From assembly GCF_030159795.1 (NCBI RefSeq), contig NZ_BSND01000003.1:186001-250000 (forward strand): a DNA stretch of 64,000 nucleotides, written 5' to 3'. Source of the DNA: Methylophaga thalassica (lineage in GTDB: Bacteria > Pseudomonadota > Gammaproteobacteria > Nitrosococcales > Methylophagaceae). Under the pieces are notes generated by a model. The model saw nothing but the letters and a program-made list of their open reading frames with translations, did not search any database and was not told the origin of the DNA. A program made the position numbers and the translations under genes. Shown in pieces: positions 36,533 to 45,353 of the stretch (the first letter of the stretch is position 1; the number at the start of each line of letters is the position of its first letter).

Positions 36533-37487
36533 CAAACAATGCCAACTGTTTTAAACAATGCTGCTGATGTGATGGGCCATGTGAAGGCGATACTTTGGTT
36601 TGAGGTAAGATCAAACCATAACGATCGCCTTGTTGTTCTGCCTGACAAATCCACTGGCAGAGCTGAGATAATTTTTGTTCAGTGTCTTTCAGATCCGTCA
36701 CATCCTCCCAGCGAAATAACAGCTCTCGCCCTTGTGGAGAGGAGAATTGTTTACTGCGCATCTGATCATCACGTGCCATCGCTTTCCAGGCGACTCGATG
36801 CAGGGCTTCACCTTCACGATAAGGTCTTAAACCAGCAAAATCATCTTCGCCATGCTGTTCTTTGTGATGTGACTCCTGGCCAGTCTGATTTGTTATCGGA
36901 AGTGGCTTTTGACCTTTAGGGCTAGGGTAAACCAGCACCTGAGCCGTGGTTTCATATAATGTCCAGCACTGAAACAGACCCAAAGGGTAAAAACTGACAA
37001 GACTGAGGGTATTTAATGACTGCCAACCCCGCTTTTGCGTTGGAATGCTCAGGGTTGATGACTGGTTATTATTACCATCAACGAGATCTAATAACTGCAG
37101 TGATTGATAGCGTTTGATAAATGGCCAACGTGACTTCTTGGCACTGCTTTTATGCCGCACCTCAAGCTGATAACTGGGATAAGGTTTGTGGTTGGTGGTA
37201 GTCAATCGAAACTGTGCTGGCTGGCCGCTAAAAACAGGATCGAGCCCTTGTACATTGACGTTCAGCCCTTTGATATTGCGGTGACTGTGGTGCATGGCAA
37301 CCTGACCCAGACCGACCAGTAAAAAACACAGTAAATACCCCAAGCTGTTATTGTAGTTAATCGCTCCCAGCAACATGATTAGCAGTAATACGACATAGGC
37401 ATAACCATACGCTGACGGCATGATAAAAATTCGTTGCCTTTGACGCTGCTGCCATTTCTGCCAGAGCTGAGTCATGCTGTTAACCAT
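36519..37487 (-). CDS. DUF58 domain protein
   Basis: The 322-residue protein has two N-terminal membrane helices (about 27-70) followed by a domain with GQPAQFRLTTTNHKPYPS and the DUF58 signature FAGLRPYREGEALHRVAWKAMARDD. These proteins have a von Willebrand-like fold and travel with MoxR ATPases. The metal-ion-adhesion motif is not clear. It lies between the MoxR and TgpA genes; the stop of the MoxR gene is 2 bases before its start, and its own stop overlaps tgpA, so the three are translated together. Confidence 0.9.
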   Translation of the reverse strand: MVNSMTQLWQKWQQRQRQRIFIMPSAYGYAYVVLLLIMLLGAINYNNSLGYLLCFLLVGLGQVAMHHSHRNIKGLNVNVQGLDPVFSGQPAQFRLTTTNHKPYPSYQLEVRHKSSAKKSRWPFIKRYQSLQLLDLVDGNNNQSSTLSIPTQKRGWQSLNTLSLVSFYPLGLFQCWTLYETTAQVLVYPSPKGQKPLPITNQTGQESHHKEQHGEDDFAGLRPYREGEALHRVAWKAMARDDQMRSKQFSSPQGRELLFRWEDVTDLKDTEQKLSQLCQWICQAEQQGDRYGLILPQTKVSPSHGPSHQQHCLKQLALFDEKS

Positions 37488-37489
37488 CG

Positions 37490-38401
37490 TTAAGGAATAG
37501 GGACGTGTTGAATTAAACGGTCTATCCAGTCTGGCTTTTGTGTTTCATCAATTAATTGCAAACGATGATTGACCACACTAGGTAAAACGGCTTGTACATC
37601 TTCGGGCAAAACATGATCGCGACCTGCAATAAACGCCCAGGCTTTTGCTGCACTGAGTAAACCTAAGCCGGCTCTGGGAGACAGTCCATGGTGATAATGA
37701 CCGGACTCACGCGTGTGCTGCAGAATTTTTTGCAGATAATCAACCAGCGCATCAGACACAATAACCTGGCTTGCTTGCTGTTGCAGTGCCAGTAATGATT
37801 CCGCTGAAGTGACCGCCTGAAGCTGTTTTAACAGCTGACGACGATCTGAGCCCATCAGTAATTGTCGTTCCGCTTTAGCATCGGGATATCCCAGCTCAAT
37901 CCTCATCAGGAAACGATCCAGCTGGGACTCAGGTAAGGGAAAGGTGCCAATCTGATGGCTGGGGTTTTGCGTGGCAATCACAAAAAATGGCTCAGGCAGA
38001 TTTAAGGTTTCGTTATCTACAGTGACTTGCTGTTCTTCCATGGCTTCAAGCAGCGCACTTTGTGTGCGCGGTGAGGCGCGGTTCACTTCATCAGCCAGAA
38101 TAAACTGAGTAAAAATCGGTCCGGGATGAAAATGAAATCTGGACGATTCACGATCATAGACACTGATACCAATAATATCAGCTGGCAACATATCGCTGGT
38201 AAATTGAATGCGCTGAAAAGTCAGCCCCATGGTGGCCGCAAGCGTGTGAGCGAGCGTGGTTTTGCCTACACCGGGCTGATCTTCAATCAGCAAATGGCCT
38301 CTGGCTAACAGACAGGCCAGTGCCAGTTTTATAGGTCGTTGTTTTCCAATAATAATGTCGTTAACAGTATCTAGAATCAGCGAAATATCTTTATTTGCCA
38401 T
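37490..38401 (-). CDS. MoxR-family AAA+ ATPase
   Basis: The 303-residue ATPase has Walker A GVGKTTLA, a MoxR-typical FQRIQFTSDMLPADIIG segment, Walker B LADEVNRASPRTQSALLEAMEEQQVT, and sensor 1 VIATQNPSHQIGTFPLPESQLDRF. MoxR proteins act as chaperones that insert metal or mature partner complexes, usually with DUF58 proteins. It is first in the moxR-DUF58-tgpA operon. The partner substrate here is unknown. Confidence 0.93.
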   Translation of the reverse strand: MANKDISLILDTVNDIIIGKQRPIKLALACLLARGHLLIEDQPGVGKTTLAHTLAATMGLTFQRIQFTSDMLPADIIGISVYDRESSRFHFHPGPIFTQFILADEVNRASPRTQSALLEAMEEQQVTVDNETLNLPEPFFVIATQNPSHQIGTFPLPESQLDRFLMRIELGYPDAKAERQLLMGSDRRQLLKQLQAVTSAESLLALQQQASQVIVSDALVDYLQKILQHTRESGHYHHGLSPRAGLGLLSAAKAWAFIAGRDHVLPEDVQAVLPSVVNHRLQLIDETQKPDWIDRLIQHVPIP

Positions 38402-38531
38402 GATGGTCCTGAGAATTATTTATGGTGTTTTTTAACCTCTGATAGTGCCAACTTATCCTACTACATGCTAGTTTTAGCATCGTTCACAAGAACGTCGTAT
38501 ACAACCAACTATTAAGAGAGAGGAGCTTTTT

Positions 38532-38828
38532 ATGGCCGGTTCAAGTGAAGGCTATCACGAACCTATTGAAGAATTATCCAATGAAACTCGCGATATGCAT
38601 CGTGCCATTGTTTCATTGATGGAAGAACTTGAAGCTGTTGACTGGTACAACCAACGGGTAGATGCCTGTCATGATCCTGAATTGAAAAAGATTCTGGAAC
38701 ATAATCGTGATGAAGAAAAAGAACATGCAGCGATGACTTTGGAATGGATTCGCCGTCGTGATCCTAAGTTTAATGATGAGTTGAAAGACTATTTATTCAC
38801 GGAAGGTGAAATTGGTCATCACGATTAA
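38532..38828 (+). CDS. Encapsulated-ferritin (EncFtn) family protein without an encapsulin
   Basis: The 98-residue protein matches the encapsulin-associated ferritin-like family best known from Rhodospirillum rubrum. The ferroxidase residues appear at the same numbering: Glu31, Glu32, Glu34, Trp38, Glu62 and His65 in two helices (RDMHRAIVSLMEELEAVDWYN and NRDEEKEHAAMTLEW). The chain ends GEIGHHD soon after the core, with no C-terminal cargo-loading peptide, and no encapsulin shell gene is in the window. A GAGAGAGGAG sequence precedes the ATG. It probably oxidises Fe(II) as a decamer; storage would need a partner. Confidence 0.9.
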   Translation: MAGSSEGYHEPIEELSNETRDMHRAIVSLMEELEAVDWYNQRVDACHDPELKKILEHNRDEEKEHAAMTLEWIRRRDPKFNDELKDYLFTEGEIGHHD

Positions 38829-39592
38829 GACAGATGAAACACTCTCTGGCAGTTGGCTGTGGTAGCCGCTGCCAGCGATTGTTCTGATACCCCACGAAGC
38901 TCCGCCAACATGCTTAAAATCATGGGAAGTCGTACTGGCGTATTTCTCTGGCCTTGATAACCTGCCAGAGGCATATCCGGCGCATCCGTTTCCAGCACGA
39001 TATGTTTTTCTGGCAATTGAGTAAACAGCGTTTTCAATTTGTTGGCCCGAGGATAAGTAATTGCGCCACCAGCCCCAAATAAGAATCCCAGTTTTTGATA
39101 ATGCTCTGCCTGCTGCAAGCTACCATTAAAAGCATGCACAATGCCGCCGGACACCTTAATTTCTCTCAGCAGTTTTAACACTTCATCATGCGCTTTACGA
39201 ACATGCAGAATAACGGGTAAGTTGAACTCAGCGGCGAGCTTTAGCTGGGCTTTAAACAGCTCGGTCTGTGCTTCTTTGTCGGCATCAGCGATGAAAAAGT
39301 CGAGACCGATTTCACCAACCGCAATCGCTTTGTTTTGCATTAATGCTGTGCGTAACTGATCAATATGATCAGGTTTATGTTCTGCCATAAACATCGGATG
39401 CAAGCCCAAAGCCAACCTAAGCGCCGGATACTGGGCACACGTTTTAATAAGTTTTGGCCACTGGGATACAGTAACGCCAGGTACGATGATCTGTTTGATG
39501 CCGGAAGAAGCACATTCAGAAAGAATTTTTTCTCTGTCTTCATCAAAAGCATCAAAATCAAGGTGGCAATGACTGTCTATCAGGTTCATCAT
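38825..39592 (-). CDS. TatD-family metal-dependent hydrolase
   Basis: This 255-residue protein is a TatD/YcfH-like hydrolase. Metal-binding motifs are SHCHLDFDAF at the N-terminus, AVGEIGLDF, VILHVRKAHDEV, GIVHAFNGS and VLETDAPDM. Such proteins are Mg/Mn-dependent DNases or hydrolases with a TIM barrel fold. The start has two adjacent ATGs. It runs convergent to the EncFtn gene with a 4-base overlap of stops. Confidence 0.92.
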   Translation of the reverse strand: MMNLIDSHCHLDFDAFDEDREKILSECASSGIKQIIVPGVTVSQWPKLIKTCAQYPALRLALGLHPMFMAEHKPDHIDQLRTALMQNKAIAVGEIGLDFFIADADKEAQTELFKAQLKLAAEFNLPVILHVRKAHDEVLKLLREIKVSGGIVHAFNGSLQQAEHYQKLGFLFGAGGAITYPRANKLKTLFTQLPEKHIVLETDAPDMPLAGYQGQRNTPVRLPMILSMLAELRGVSEQSLAAATTANCQRVFHLS

Positions 39593-39608
39593 AAAGCTAT
39601 ATTAGCAA

Positions 39609-40070
39609 ATGTTAATGGATGACATGATGAACAATGATATAAAACAAGCCAGCCTGCCTCACGAACGAATGATGATCAATCTTGCCTTGTTTCATTTATT
39701 ACTTCCTGTGGCTGCATTCAGCTCCGGGCATATTGCCTGGATTTTGAGTGTTGCACTGATTGGCGCTTTAGTCAGCATAGGCTGGATTGCCTGGAAAGCC
39801 AAGTTTGCTCAATATGATACGGTGTTGATTCAGCAGCATTGGCAGTTGGCTTGGCGACATGCTCAGTGGTTGCTCATCAGCTACGGTGTGTCTGCTCTGA
39901 TTATGCTGGTGGCTTGGCTGCTTTCGTCTGTTCAGCCGGATCACAATATGGCGACCATTATGCTTGTGGTGTTTAGCCGAATTGCTGCTGTGCCTATTTT
40001 ATTGATGGTTTTAGTTTTATTTATGTTGGAAATGACCGCTTTATCTGATGCACGCAAAGGTGCGGAATAA
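39609..40070 (+). CDS. Four-helix membrane protein, first of a tandem pair
   Basis: The 153-residue protein has about four membrane helices and no recognisable family. Its N-terminus has PHERMMINLALFHLLLPV and, later, QHWQLAWRHAQWLLISYGV and a C-terminal EMTALSDARKG. The following gene shares all three. A second in-frame ATG at 39627 (MNNDIKQ) is an alternative start. The two genes are 17 bases apart and must be co-transcribed. Histidine and arginine sit at the membrane edges and may be functional, but that is inference. Confidence 0.65.
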   Translation: MLMDDMMNNDIKQASLPHERMMINLALFHLLLPVAAFSSGHIAWILSVALIGALVSIGWIAWKAKFAQYDTVLIQQHWQLAWRHAQWLLISYGVSALIMLVAWLLSSVQPDHNMATIMLVVFSRIAAVPILLMVLVLFMLEMTALSDARKGAE

Positions 40071-40087
40071 TCAATAGGGGAGTCTTT

Positions 40088-40558
40088 ATGTCTGAAACTG
40101 ATAACACTGCACATCTCGCCAGTCAGCCGCATGAGCGGATGATGTTTAATATCGCTATCTTTCACTTTTTATTACCTGCCGTTCTTTTTGCCACTGAAAA
40201 TCTGTGGCTGATCTTTGCTGTGCCGATCGCTTGTTCATTGATGATGATTTTATCGATCTGGATTCAAGCGCATAGACCAGCCAATAAAACAGCGCTGGTG
40301 TTGGCTCACTGGCAGTGTGCATGGCGACGTAGTCGTTTTCTTATCGTGTCCTATGTCGTCTCACTCGTCTTATTTATTATCGCCTGGGCGGTGTTACAAG
40401 GACAGGAAGATCCGAATATGCGAATGATTCAGCTTGCTGTTATTGGCTGGTTTTGTCTGATCCCGATTTCACTCACCGTGGTGGGGTTGATTATTTTAGA
40501 AACCAGCGCATTAGCGCAAGCCAGAAAAGGCATCATGCCGCAAAAAATGCGGCTGTGA
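40088..40558 (+). CDS. Four-helix membrane protein, second of a tandem pair
   Basis: The 156-residue protein is a diverged paralog of the preceding gene. Shared blocks are PHERMM-x-N-x-A-x-FH-x2-LP at the N-terminus, HWQ-x-AWR after the second helix and a C-terminal ALAQARKG. The GGGGAG before ATG is a good ribosome site. No catalytic motif of a known family is visible. Conservation of the polar residues in both copies suggests a hetero- or homo-oligomeric membrane complex, but the function is unknown. Confidence 0.68.
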   Translation: MSETDNTAHLASQPHERMMFNIAIFHFLLPAVLFATENLWLIFAVPIACSLMMILSIWIQAHRPANKTALVLAHWQCAWRRSRFLIVSYVVSLVLFIIAWAVLQGQEDPNMRMIQLAVIGWFCLIPISLTVVGLIILETSALAQARKGIMPQKMRL

Positions 40559-42223
40559 TTATTTTTTCAGCGTGGTGACCGTCGCCTGACCTTCACCACG
40601 AGGATCGCTGGCCGCACTCAGTGTGCCGTTATGTTTGTCTTGGATAATAATGTGCATATCACCGTACTGGCGTGACAGCGGGTTGATGTGATGACCACGT
40701 TGTTTCAGTGCATTCAGTTCCTGCTCACTGAATCCGACACTTTCTACCTGCACTTCATCTGGCAGATATTGGTGATGGTAACGCGGTGCGGCAACGATAG
40801 CTTGTGCAGTTTTGCCTTCGACAAAATCAAGCACGCTGAGTAACACCATACTGATAATGCGACTGCCACCAGGTGTGCCAGTAATTAATAACTCATCGTC
40901 ATTTTCGACAAAGGTCGGTGTCATACTCGACAATGGTCGCTTATAGGGTGCGATGGCATTGGCTTCATTGCCTACCAGGCCATAGACATTAGCAGCACCG
41001 GAGGAGGCAGAGAAATCATCCATTTCATCATTCAATAAGACCCCGGTACCTTGTGCAACAAAGCCTGAACCAAAGGGGTAATTCACACTTAAAGTCGCGG
41101 CCACCCGGTTGCCCTGACTGTCCAGTATGGAAAAGTGAGTGGTGTCTTCACCTTCGATGGCTTTGTCTGCGACATCTGAACTAGGCGTAGCATGGACAGG
41201 ATCAATCGTGTCACTGAGTTGTTTGCCATAGTCGACCGAGGTTAAGTAGTCAGGAATAGCTACAAAATCAGCATCACCCAGAAAACGACTACGATCTCGA
41301 TAAGCCCGACGCATAGCTTCGATCACCAGATGACGTTTTTGTGTGATATCAGTATCAGCCAAATCAAAAGCAGAGAGCTGATTTAATGCATTGACCATCA
41401 CAATACCGCCGGAAGAGGGAAGTGTTGCAGAGGTGATGGTATAACCTTGATAGTGACCTTTTATAGGCTGTCTGAGCTTGACTTCATAACGCTGTAAATC
41501 ATCTAAAGTCCAGATGCCACCATGTTGCTGAACAGCTTGCACTAAACGCTCGGCTATCTCGCCCTGGTAAAAACCTGCTTTGCCTTGTTCGGCAATGCTA
41601 TTAAGGGTATTCGCTAAATCAGGCTGTTTAATGATAGTGCCCGCACTGGGGACTTGCCCATCCTTAAGAAACTGCTGACGGCTGGCAGCATATTGCTTTA
41701 ATACCGGCAACCGAAAGCGCGCCATATCTGTGTAGTGCTGACCCGCTGCGAAGCCTTCCAAGGCATAACGAATAGCCGGTGCCAGGCTTTGTTTAAGGGG
41801 CAGTTTGCCATAGTGTTTGCTTAGATAAACGATACCGGCAGGCACACCGGGAATGCCGGCAGCAAGTGGGCCATTGAGTGAACGTGATTGTTCAAACTCG
41901 CCTTGTTTATTGAGATACATATCTGCACTGGCTTTACCCGGTGCCATTTCACGTCCATCTAGCATGATATCTTTATTGGTTTCTGCCTGATGCAGCAACC
42001 AGAAACCGCCACCACCCAGACCTGAACCTGCTGGTTCGACTACGGCTAAGGCGGCAGTAACGGCTACAGCGGCATCAAAAGCGTTGCCGCCTTGTTGTAG
42101 AATTTCAATACCTGCTTGTGTGGCTAATGGGTGAGCAGTGGCGACAGCAACATCATGTTCGCTAGCCCAGACTGGATTAAACCCTAAACAAAAGCTCAGA
42201 CAGAGAAGGCGGAGTAGATACAT
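40559..42223 (-). CDS. ggt: Gamma-glutamyltransferase
   Basis: Ggt breaks glutathione and transfers its gamma-glutamyl group; it is a periplasmic N-terminal nucleophile enzyme made as a proenzyme that cleaves itself. The 554 residues start with a signal peptide ending in VWA. The autocleavage site precedes Thr361 in GEDTTHFSILD, so the small subunit starts there. Substrate residues in LLNDEMDDFS and PGGSRII are intact. The last residues are TTLKK. It runs convergent to the tandem membrane gene with adjacent stops. Confidence 0.95.
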   Translation of the reverse strand: MYLLRLLCLSFCLGFNPVWASEHDVAVATAHPLATQAGIEILQQGGNAFDAAVAVTAALAVVEPAGSGLGGGGFWLLHQAETNKDIMLDGREMAPGKASADMYLNKQGEFEQSRSLNGPLAAGIPGVPAGIVYLSKHYGKLPLKQSLAPAIRYALEGFAAGQHYTDMARFRLPVLKQYAASRQQFLKDGQVPSAGTIIKQPDLANTLNSIAEQGKAGFYQGEIAERLVQAVQQHGGIWTLDDLQRYEVKLRQPIKGHYQGYTITSATLPSSGGIVMVNALNQLSAFDLADTDITQKRHLVIEAMRRAYRDRSRFLGDADFVAIPDYLTSVDYGKQLSDTIDPVHATPSSDVADKAIEGEDTTHFSILDSQGNRVAATLSVNYPFGSGFVAQGTGVLLNDEMDDFSASSGAANVYGLVGNEANAIAPYKRPLSSMTPTFVENDDELLITGTPGGSRIISMVLLSVLDFVEGKTAQAIVAAPRYHHQYLPDEVQVESVGFSEQELNALKQRGHHINPLSRQYGDMHIIIQDKHNGTLSAASDPRGEGQATVTTLKK

Positions 42224-42224
42224 A

Positions 42225-43217
42225 TCAAGCCTTTTTATTGGCTGCCTGACGATCTAATTCGCGACGACGTTTTTTCTCTGCACGATGTTTTTCAACTGCT
42301 TCCTGAGTTTCTACACCGATATGAGCTTCACCACGTTGTCTGGCTAGTTGAATTTGCTTTTCGCGCTCAGCATAACGGGCTTTTTGTTCCGGTGTGGTTT
42401 TGTCGTAACAATGCGGACAGCTCACGCCTTTTTGATAAAGCGGGCTTTGTTTTTCTTCTTCAGTGATGGGCAGGCGGCAGGCGTGACATTGGTCATAATC
42501 GCCCTTTTCCAAGTTGTGATTCACCGTGACGCGATCATCAAACACAAAACATTCACCTTCCCACATGGATTCTTCTGCGGGGACTTCTTCCAGGTATTTC
42601 AGAATGCCGCCTTCCAGATGGTATACCTCTTCAAACCCTTGTTCTTTGAGGAATGCGGTAGATTTTTCACAGCGAATACCGCCGGTGCAGAACATGGCGA
42701 CACGCTTGTGTTTTTCAGGATCCAGATGCGATTTCACATAATCAGGAAACTCTCTAAAGCTCTCTGTTTGTGGGTTAACTGCGTTTTTGAAAGTACCCAC
42801 CTGAACTTCATAATCATTACGGGTATCGATTAATAACACATCTGAGGCAGAGATCAGTTCGTTCCACTGTTTGGGTTTTACATACGTGCCGACGACTTGT
42901 TTTGGATCAATACCTTCTACACCCATGGTGACGATTTCTTTTTTGAGTTTGACCCGGGTACGCATGAAGGGCGCGGTATCCGTGAAGGATTCTTTGTAAC
43001 TTATCGGGTCCAGTCGCGGATCCTGTTGCAGATAAGCCAGCAAGGCATCGATGGCTTCTCTTGAGCCTGCAACGGTGCCGTTAATACCTTCTTGTGCCAG
43101 CAATAATGTGCCACGAACCTCGTGTTCGAGCATGAAATCAAGTAACGGCGCTTTTAACTCGGTGTAATTGTCTAGCGTGACAAACTTATATAACGCACAA
43201 ACGACAATATGGGACAT
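42225..43217 (-). CDS. trhO: tRNA uridine(34) hydroxylase TrhO (rhodanese domain)
   Basis: TrhO (YceA) hydroxylates uridine 34 of tRNAs with molecular oxygen as part of ho5U/cmo5U formation. I start at ATG 43217 (330 residues), preceded by AGGAAAC; a longer frame lacks this. The N-terminal acylphosphatase-like domain [15 protein letters not shown] and the rhodanese domain with the active Cys in [16 protein letters not shown] are present. A C-terminal Cys cluster CHACRLP...CPHCYD may bind zinc. The tail is Arg/Lys rich. Confidence 0.93.
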   Translation of the reverse strand: MSHIVVCALYKFVTLDNYTELKAPLLDFMLEHEVRGTLLLAQEGINGTVAGSREAIDALLAYLQQDPRLDPISYKESFTDTAPFMRTRVKLKKEIVTMGVEGIDPKQVVGTYVKPKQWNELISASDVLLIDTRNDYEVQVGTFKNAVNPQTESFREFPDYVKSHLDPEKHKRVAMFCTGGIRCEKSTAFLKEQGFEEVYHLEGGILKYLEEVPAEESMWEGECFVFDDRVTVNHNLEKGDYDQCHACRLPITEEEKQSPLYQKGVSCPHCYDKTTPEQKARYAEREKQIQLARQRGEAHIGVETQEAVEKHRAEKKRRRELDRQAANKKA

Positions 43218-43401
43218 GGTGTTTCCTGAAACTGAAATAAATCTCGTTATTTTACGTTTATTTAACGTTGCTGTCCTGCTATGAATCATTCCTAAAAAGC
43301 CGGGCGAATTTACTGTGTCGGTTTGTCAGTATTAGGGGTAGTATTTTTGTCACACTCAAAAAGCAAATCAGGCAATGAAAAGGGTGTTTGGAGTGAACAC
43401 A

Positions 43402-43809
43402 ATGACGGACAGGGAACAGCTAAAACAATATAACCTGCAATGGCAGGAGGATGATCAGCGCTGGCAGCAGGAAATTGAACACTGGCAGCACTCAACACAA
43501 CGTATGGTGGCGCTCATTTACCTTCTGGAAAAATCCTTACCAGAGCATTCATCGAGTATTGAGAAACATAAAAAACGCATTGATGAACATAATGCGGAAC
43601 TTGTCCATTATGAGTGTGGCCTTGATGAACATTGTTTAACGACTTGCCCGAGTCATATCAATCTGGAAAAACATCAGAAAATGCATCAAAAAATGCAGTT
43701 AAGGCACGAGGAAATGAAAAAAGAGCATGAGCGCTTTTCCCGAAATTATCAGAAACAAATGCAGCGTGTCAGAGAGCTGGCAGAGCGATTGCTGAAAGAG
43801 TTAGATTAA
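43402..43809 (+). CDS. Coiled-coil protein with His/Cys-rich centre, unknown function
   Basis: I start at ATG 43402 (135 residues), because GGAG lies eight bases upstream. The protein is almost wholly helical with two long amphipathic coiled coils: the N-terminal half rich in Gln and Trp (YNLQWQEDDQRWQQEIEHW), the C-terminal half in Lys/Glu/His (KHQKMHQKMQLRHEEMKKEH). Between them CGLDEHCLTTCPSH has three Cys and two His and could bind metal. I do not recognise a family. It converges with the M15-like gene, the stops overlapping by 4 bases. Confidence 0.65.
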   Translation: MTDREQLKQYNLQWQEDDQRWQQEIEHWQHSTQRMVALIYLLEKSLPEHSSSIEKHKKRIDEHNAELVHYECGLDEHCLTTCPSHINLEKHQKMHQKMQLRHEEMKKEHERFSRNYQKQMQRVRELAERLLKELD

Positions 43810-44348
43810 CCTTGCCAGTGCCGCGGACGACCAGTATCCAGATGGATAAAATTCGATTTTGGATAATAACCAACACCGCCTACATTCAACTCCAGTGCTG
43901 CCTGACGAAGTTGAGCCAGATCCACATCAGCTAAGCGCACATCAATCGCTTTACCGACCATATGCAGACTCTTTTTGGCCACACCATCACTGGTTTTTCT
44001 AAGCATCGAGTTTGTCTGACTGGAGCGGTAACCAGAGATGATTTGAAAAGGACTATTGCTAGCCACTTTGGTATGTAACACATTAAGTAAATCAATCAGA
44101 TGTCGATCAATAGGCATTTGTTCGTCGGTTCGATGATCACGCAGAATATAATTAAGCTGCTTTAATGCATCAGTCTGATAAAAACCATTTTCCCAGTAAG
44201 TCAGCTCAAGTTTTTCACCGGTATGCAGATTATCAAAAGCAATATGTCTGGGCGGCTGTTTTAGCTTTTCCGCCAGTGATAAAGGCGCTTGTAAAAGCAA
44301 TGTTGAGGTTAGCCCCCATTGTAGAAACTGTCGTCTTGATGTCTGCAT
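43806..44348 (-). CDS. Tat-exported YcbK-like (DUF882/M15) peptidase-fold protein
   Basis: The 180-residue product has a twin-arginine signal, SRRQFLQWGLTSTLLLQ, and the DUF882/peptidase M15 fold: ISGYRSSQTNSMLRK, SLHMVGKAIDVRL (His and Asp ligands) and a C-terminal HLDTGRPRHWQG. E. coli YcbK/MepK of this family cuts murein cross-links. Zn ligands are intact, so a murein hydrolase role is likely. It is alone on the minus strand, 46 bases downstream of the ABC importer permease. Confidence 0.87.
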   Translation of the reverse strand: MQTSRRQFLQWGLTSTLLLQAPLSLAEKLKQPPRHIAFDNLHTGEKLELTYWENGFYQTDALKQLNYILRDHRTDEQMPIDRHLIDLLNVLHTKVASNSPFQIISGYRSSQTNSMLRKTSDGVAKKSLHMVGKAIDVRLADVDLAQLRQAALELNVGGVGYYPKSNFIHLDTGRPRHWQG

Positions 44349-44393
44349 CAGCGTTGTCCTCTGAGATCTTGGCAGAGAGTAGCAGATCCTGAA

Positions 44394-45353
44394 TTAGCGT
44401 TGTCGACGTTTAATTAATAGCCACAGAAAAAAAGGGCCACCGAGCAGGGTAGTAATAACGCCGACAGGGATTTCTGCGGGAGCAATAAGCAGTCTGGCAA
44501 TACCATCGCACAAAATTAAAAAGCCACCGCCAAACATAAGGGTTGCTGGTGTCAACCAGCGATGATCGGTACCGATTAACAATCGACAAATATGAGGTAC
44601 CATCATGCCTATAAAACCAATTGGGCCACACAAGGCGACAATGCCACCTACGCATAAAGAGGTGGAGAAAAATAACAGGTAACGTACCTGCTTCACTGAA
44701 ACACCACGACTTAAAGCGATATCGTCACCGGCCATTAACAAATTTAATTCACGGCTCAGCCATAAAATGATAGCCGTACTGATCGTCACTATCGGAATAA
44801 GCTGTAACAGCGAGTGATAACTGGCTGAACTCAATCCTCCCATCAGCCACCGCATGATCATAAAAGAATCGGTCATATCACTGAGGTATTGAATAAACAA
44901 AATCAGACTGGAGAAAAAGAAACTGGTCGCTACACCGGTGAGTAGTAAGGTTTCACTGGAAAAACCACGTTGTAATTGGCTGATAAAAAAGACAAAGGTA
45001 ATGGCGACCAGCGCGCCAATAAAAGCACCTATGGTAATAACGTCAAATCCAAGTAATGTGACATTTAATCCCAAAAATACTGTACAAGCTGCGCCAAAAG
45101 AAGCGCCACTGGCGACGCCGAGTGTAAAAGGCGTGGCTAAAGGATTATGAAACATGGCCTGAAACACCATGCCACAGAGGGATAAGCCTGCACCGGCAAC
45201 AAAGGCAAACAACACCCGTGGCAGGCGAATATCCAGCAGAATTTGTTGTTGAACAATCTCATTTTTAATATCACCGAGGCCTATCCAGGGTGCAGCAAAA
45301 GCAACGACAAAACTGCTCAGGGTAATAAATATCAGTTTATGCAATGACGTCAT
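44394..45353 (-). CDS. FecCD/BtuC-type ABC importer permease
   Basis: The 319-residue permease has about ten membrane helices and the FecCD signature: an early LDIRLPRVLFAFVAGAGLSLCG, then NPLATPFTLGVASGASFGA, and late FIGMMVPHICRLLIGTDHRWLTPATLMFGG. It forms a dimer that imports cobalamin, haem or siderophore iron. Its GTG/ATG start overlaps the ATPase stop by 4 bases. It is third in the F-D-C type operon. No TonB receptor or cobalamin riboswitch is visible nearby, so the substrate is open. Confidence 0.92.
   Translation of the reverse strand: MTSLHKLIFITLSSFVVAFAAPWIGLGDIKNEIVQQQILLDIRLPRVLFAFVAGAGLSLCGMVFQAMFHNPLATPFTLGVASGASFGAACTVFLGLNVTLLGFDVITIGAFIGALVAITFVFFISQLQRGFSSETLLLTGVATSFFFSSLILFIQYLSDMTDSFMIMRWLMGGLSSASYHSLLQLIPIVTISTAIILWLSRELNLLMAGDDIALSRGVSVKQVRYLLFFSTSLCVGGIVALCGPIGFIGMMVPHICRLLIGTDHRWLTPATLMFGGGFLILCDGIARLLIAPAEIPVGVITTLLGGPFFLWLLIKRRQR

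Noticed and set aside
42348-42833. 161-codon plus-strand ORF opposite trhO
   Set aside because: It lies fully inside trhO, whose rhodanese motifs are clear, and shows no own features.
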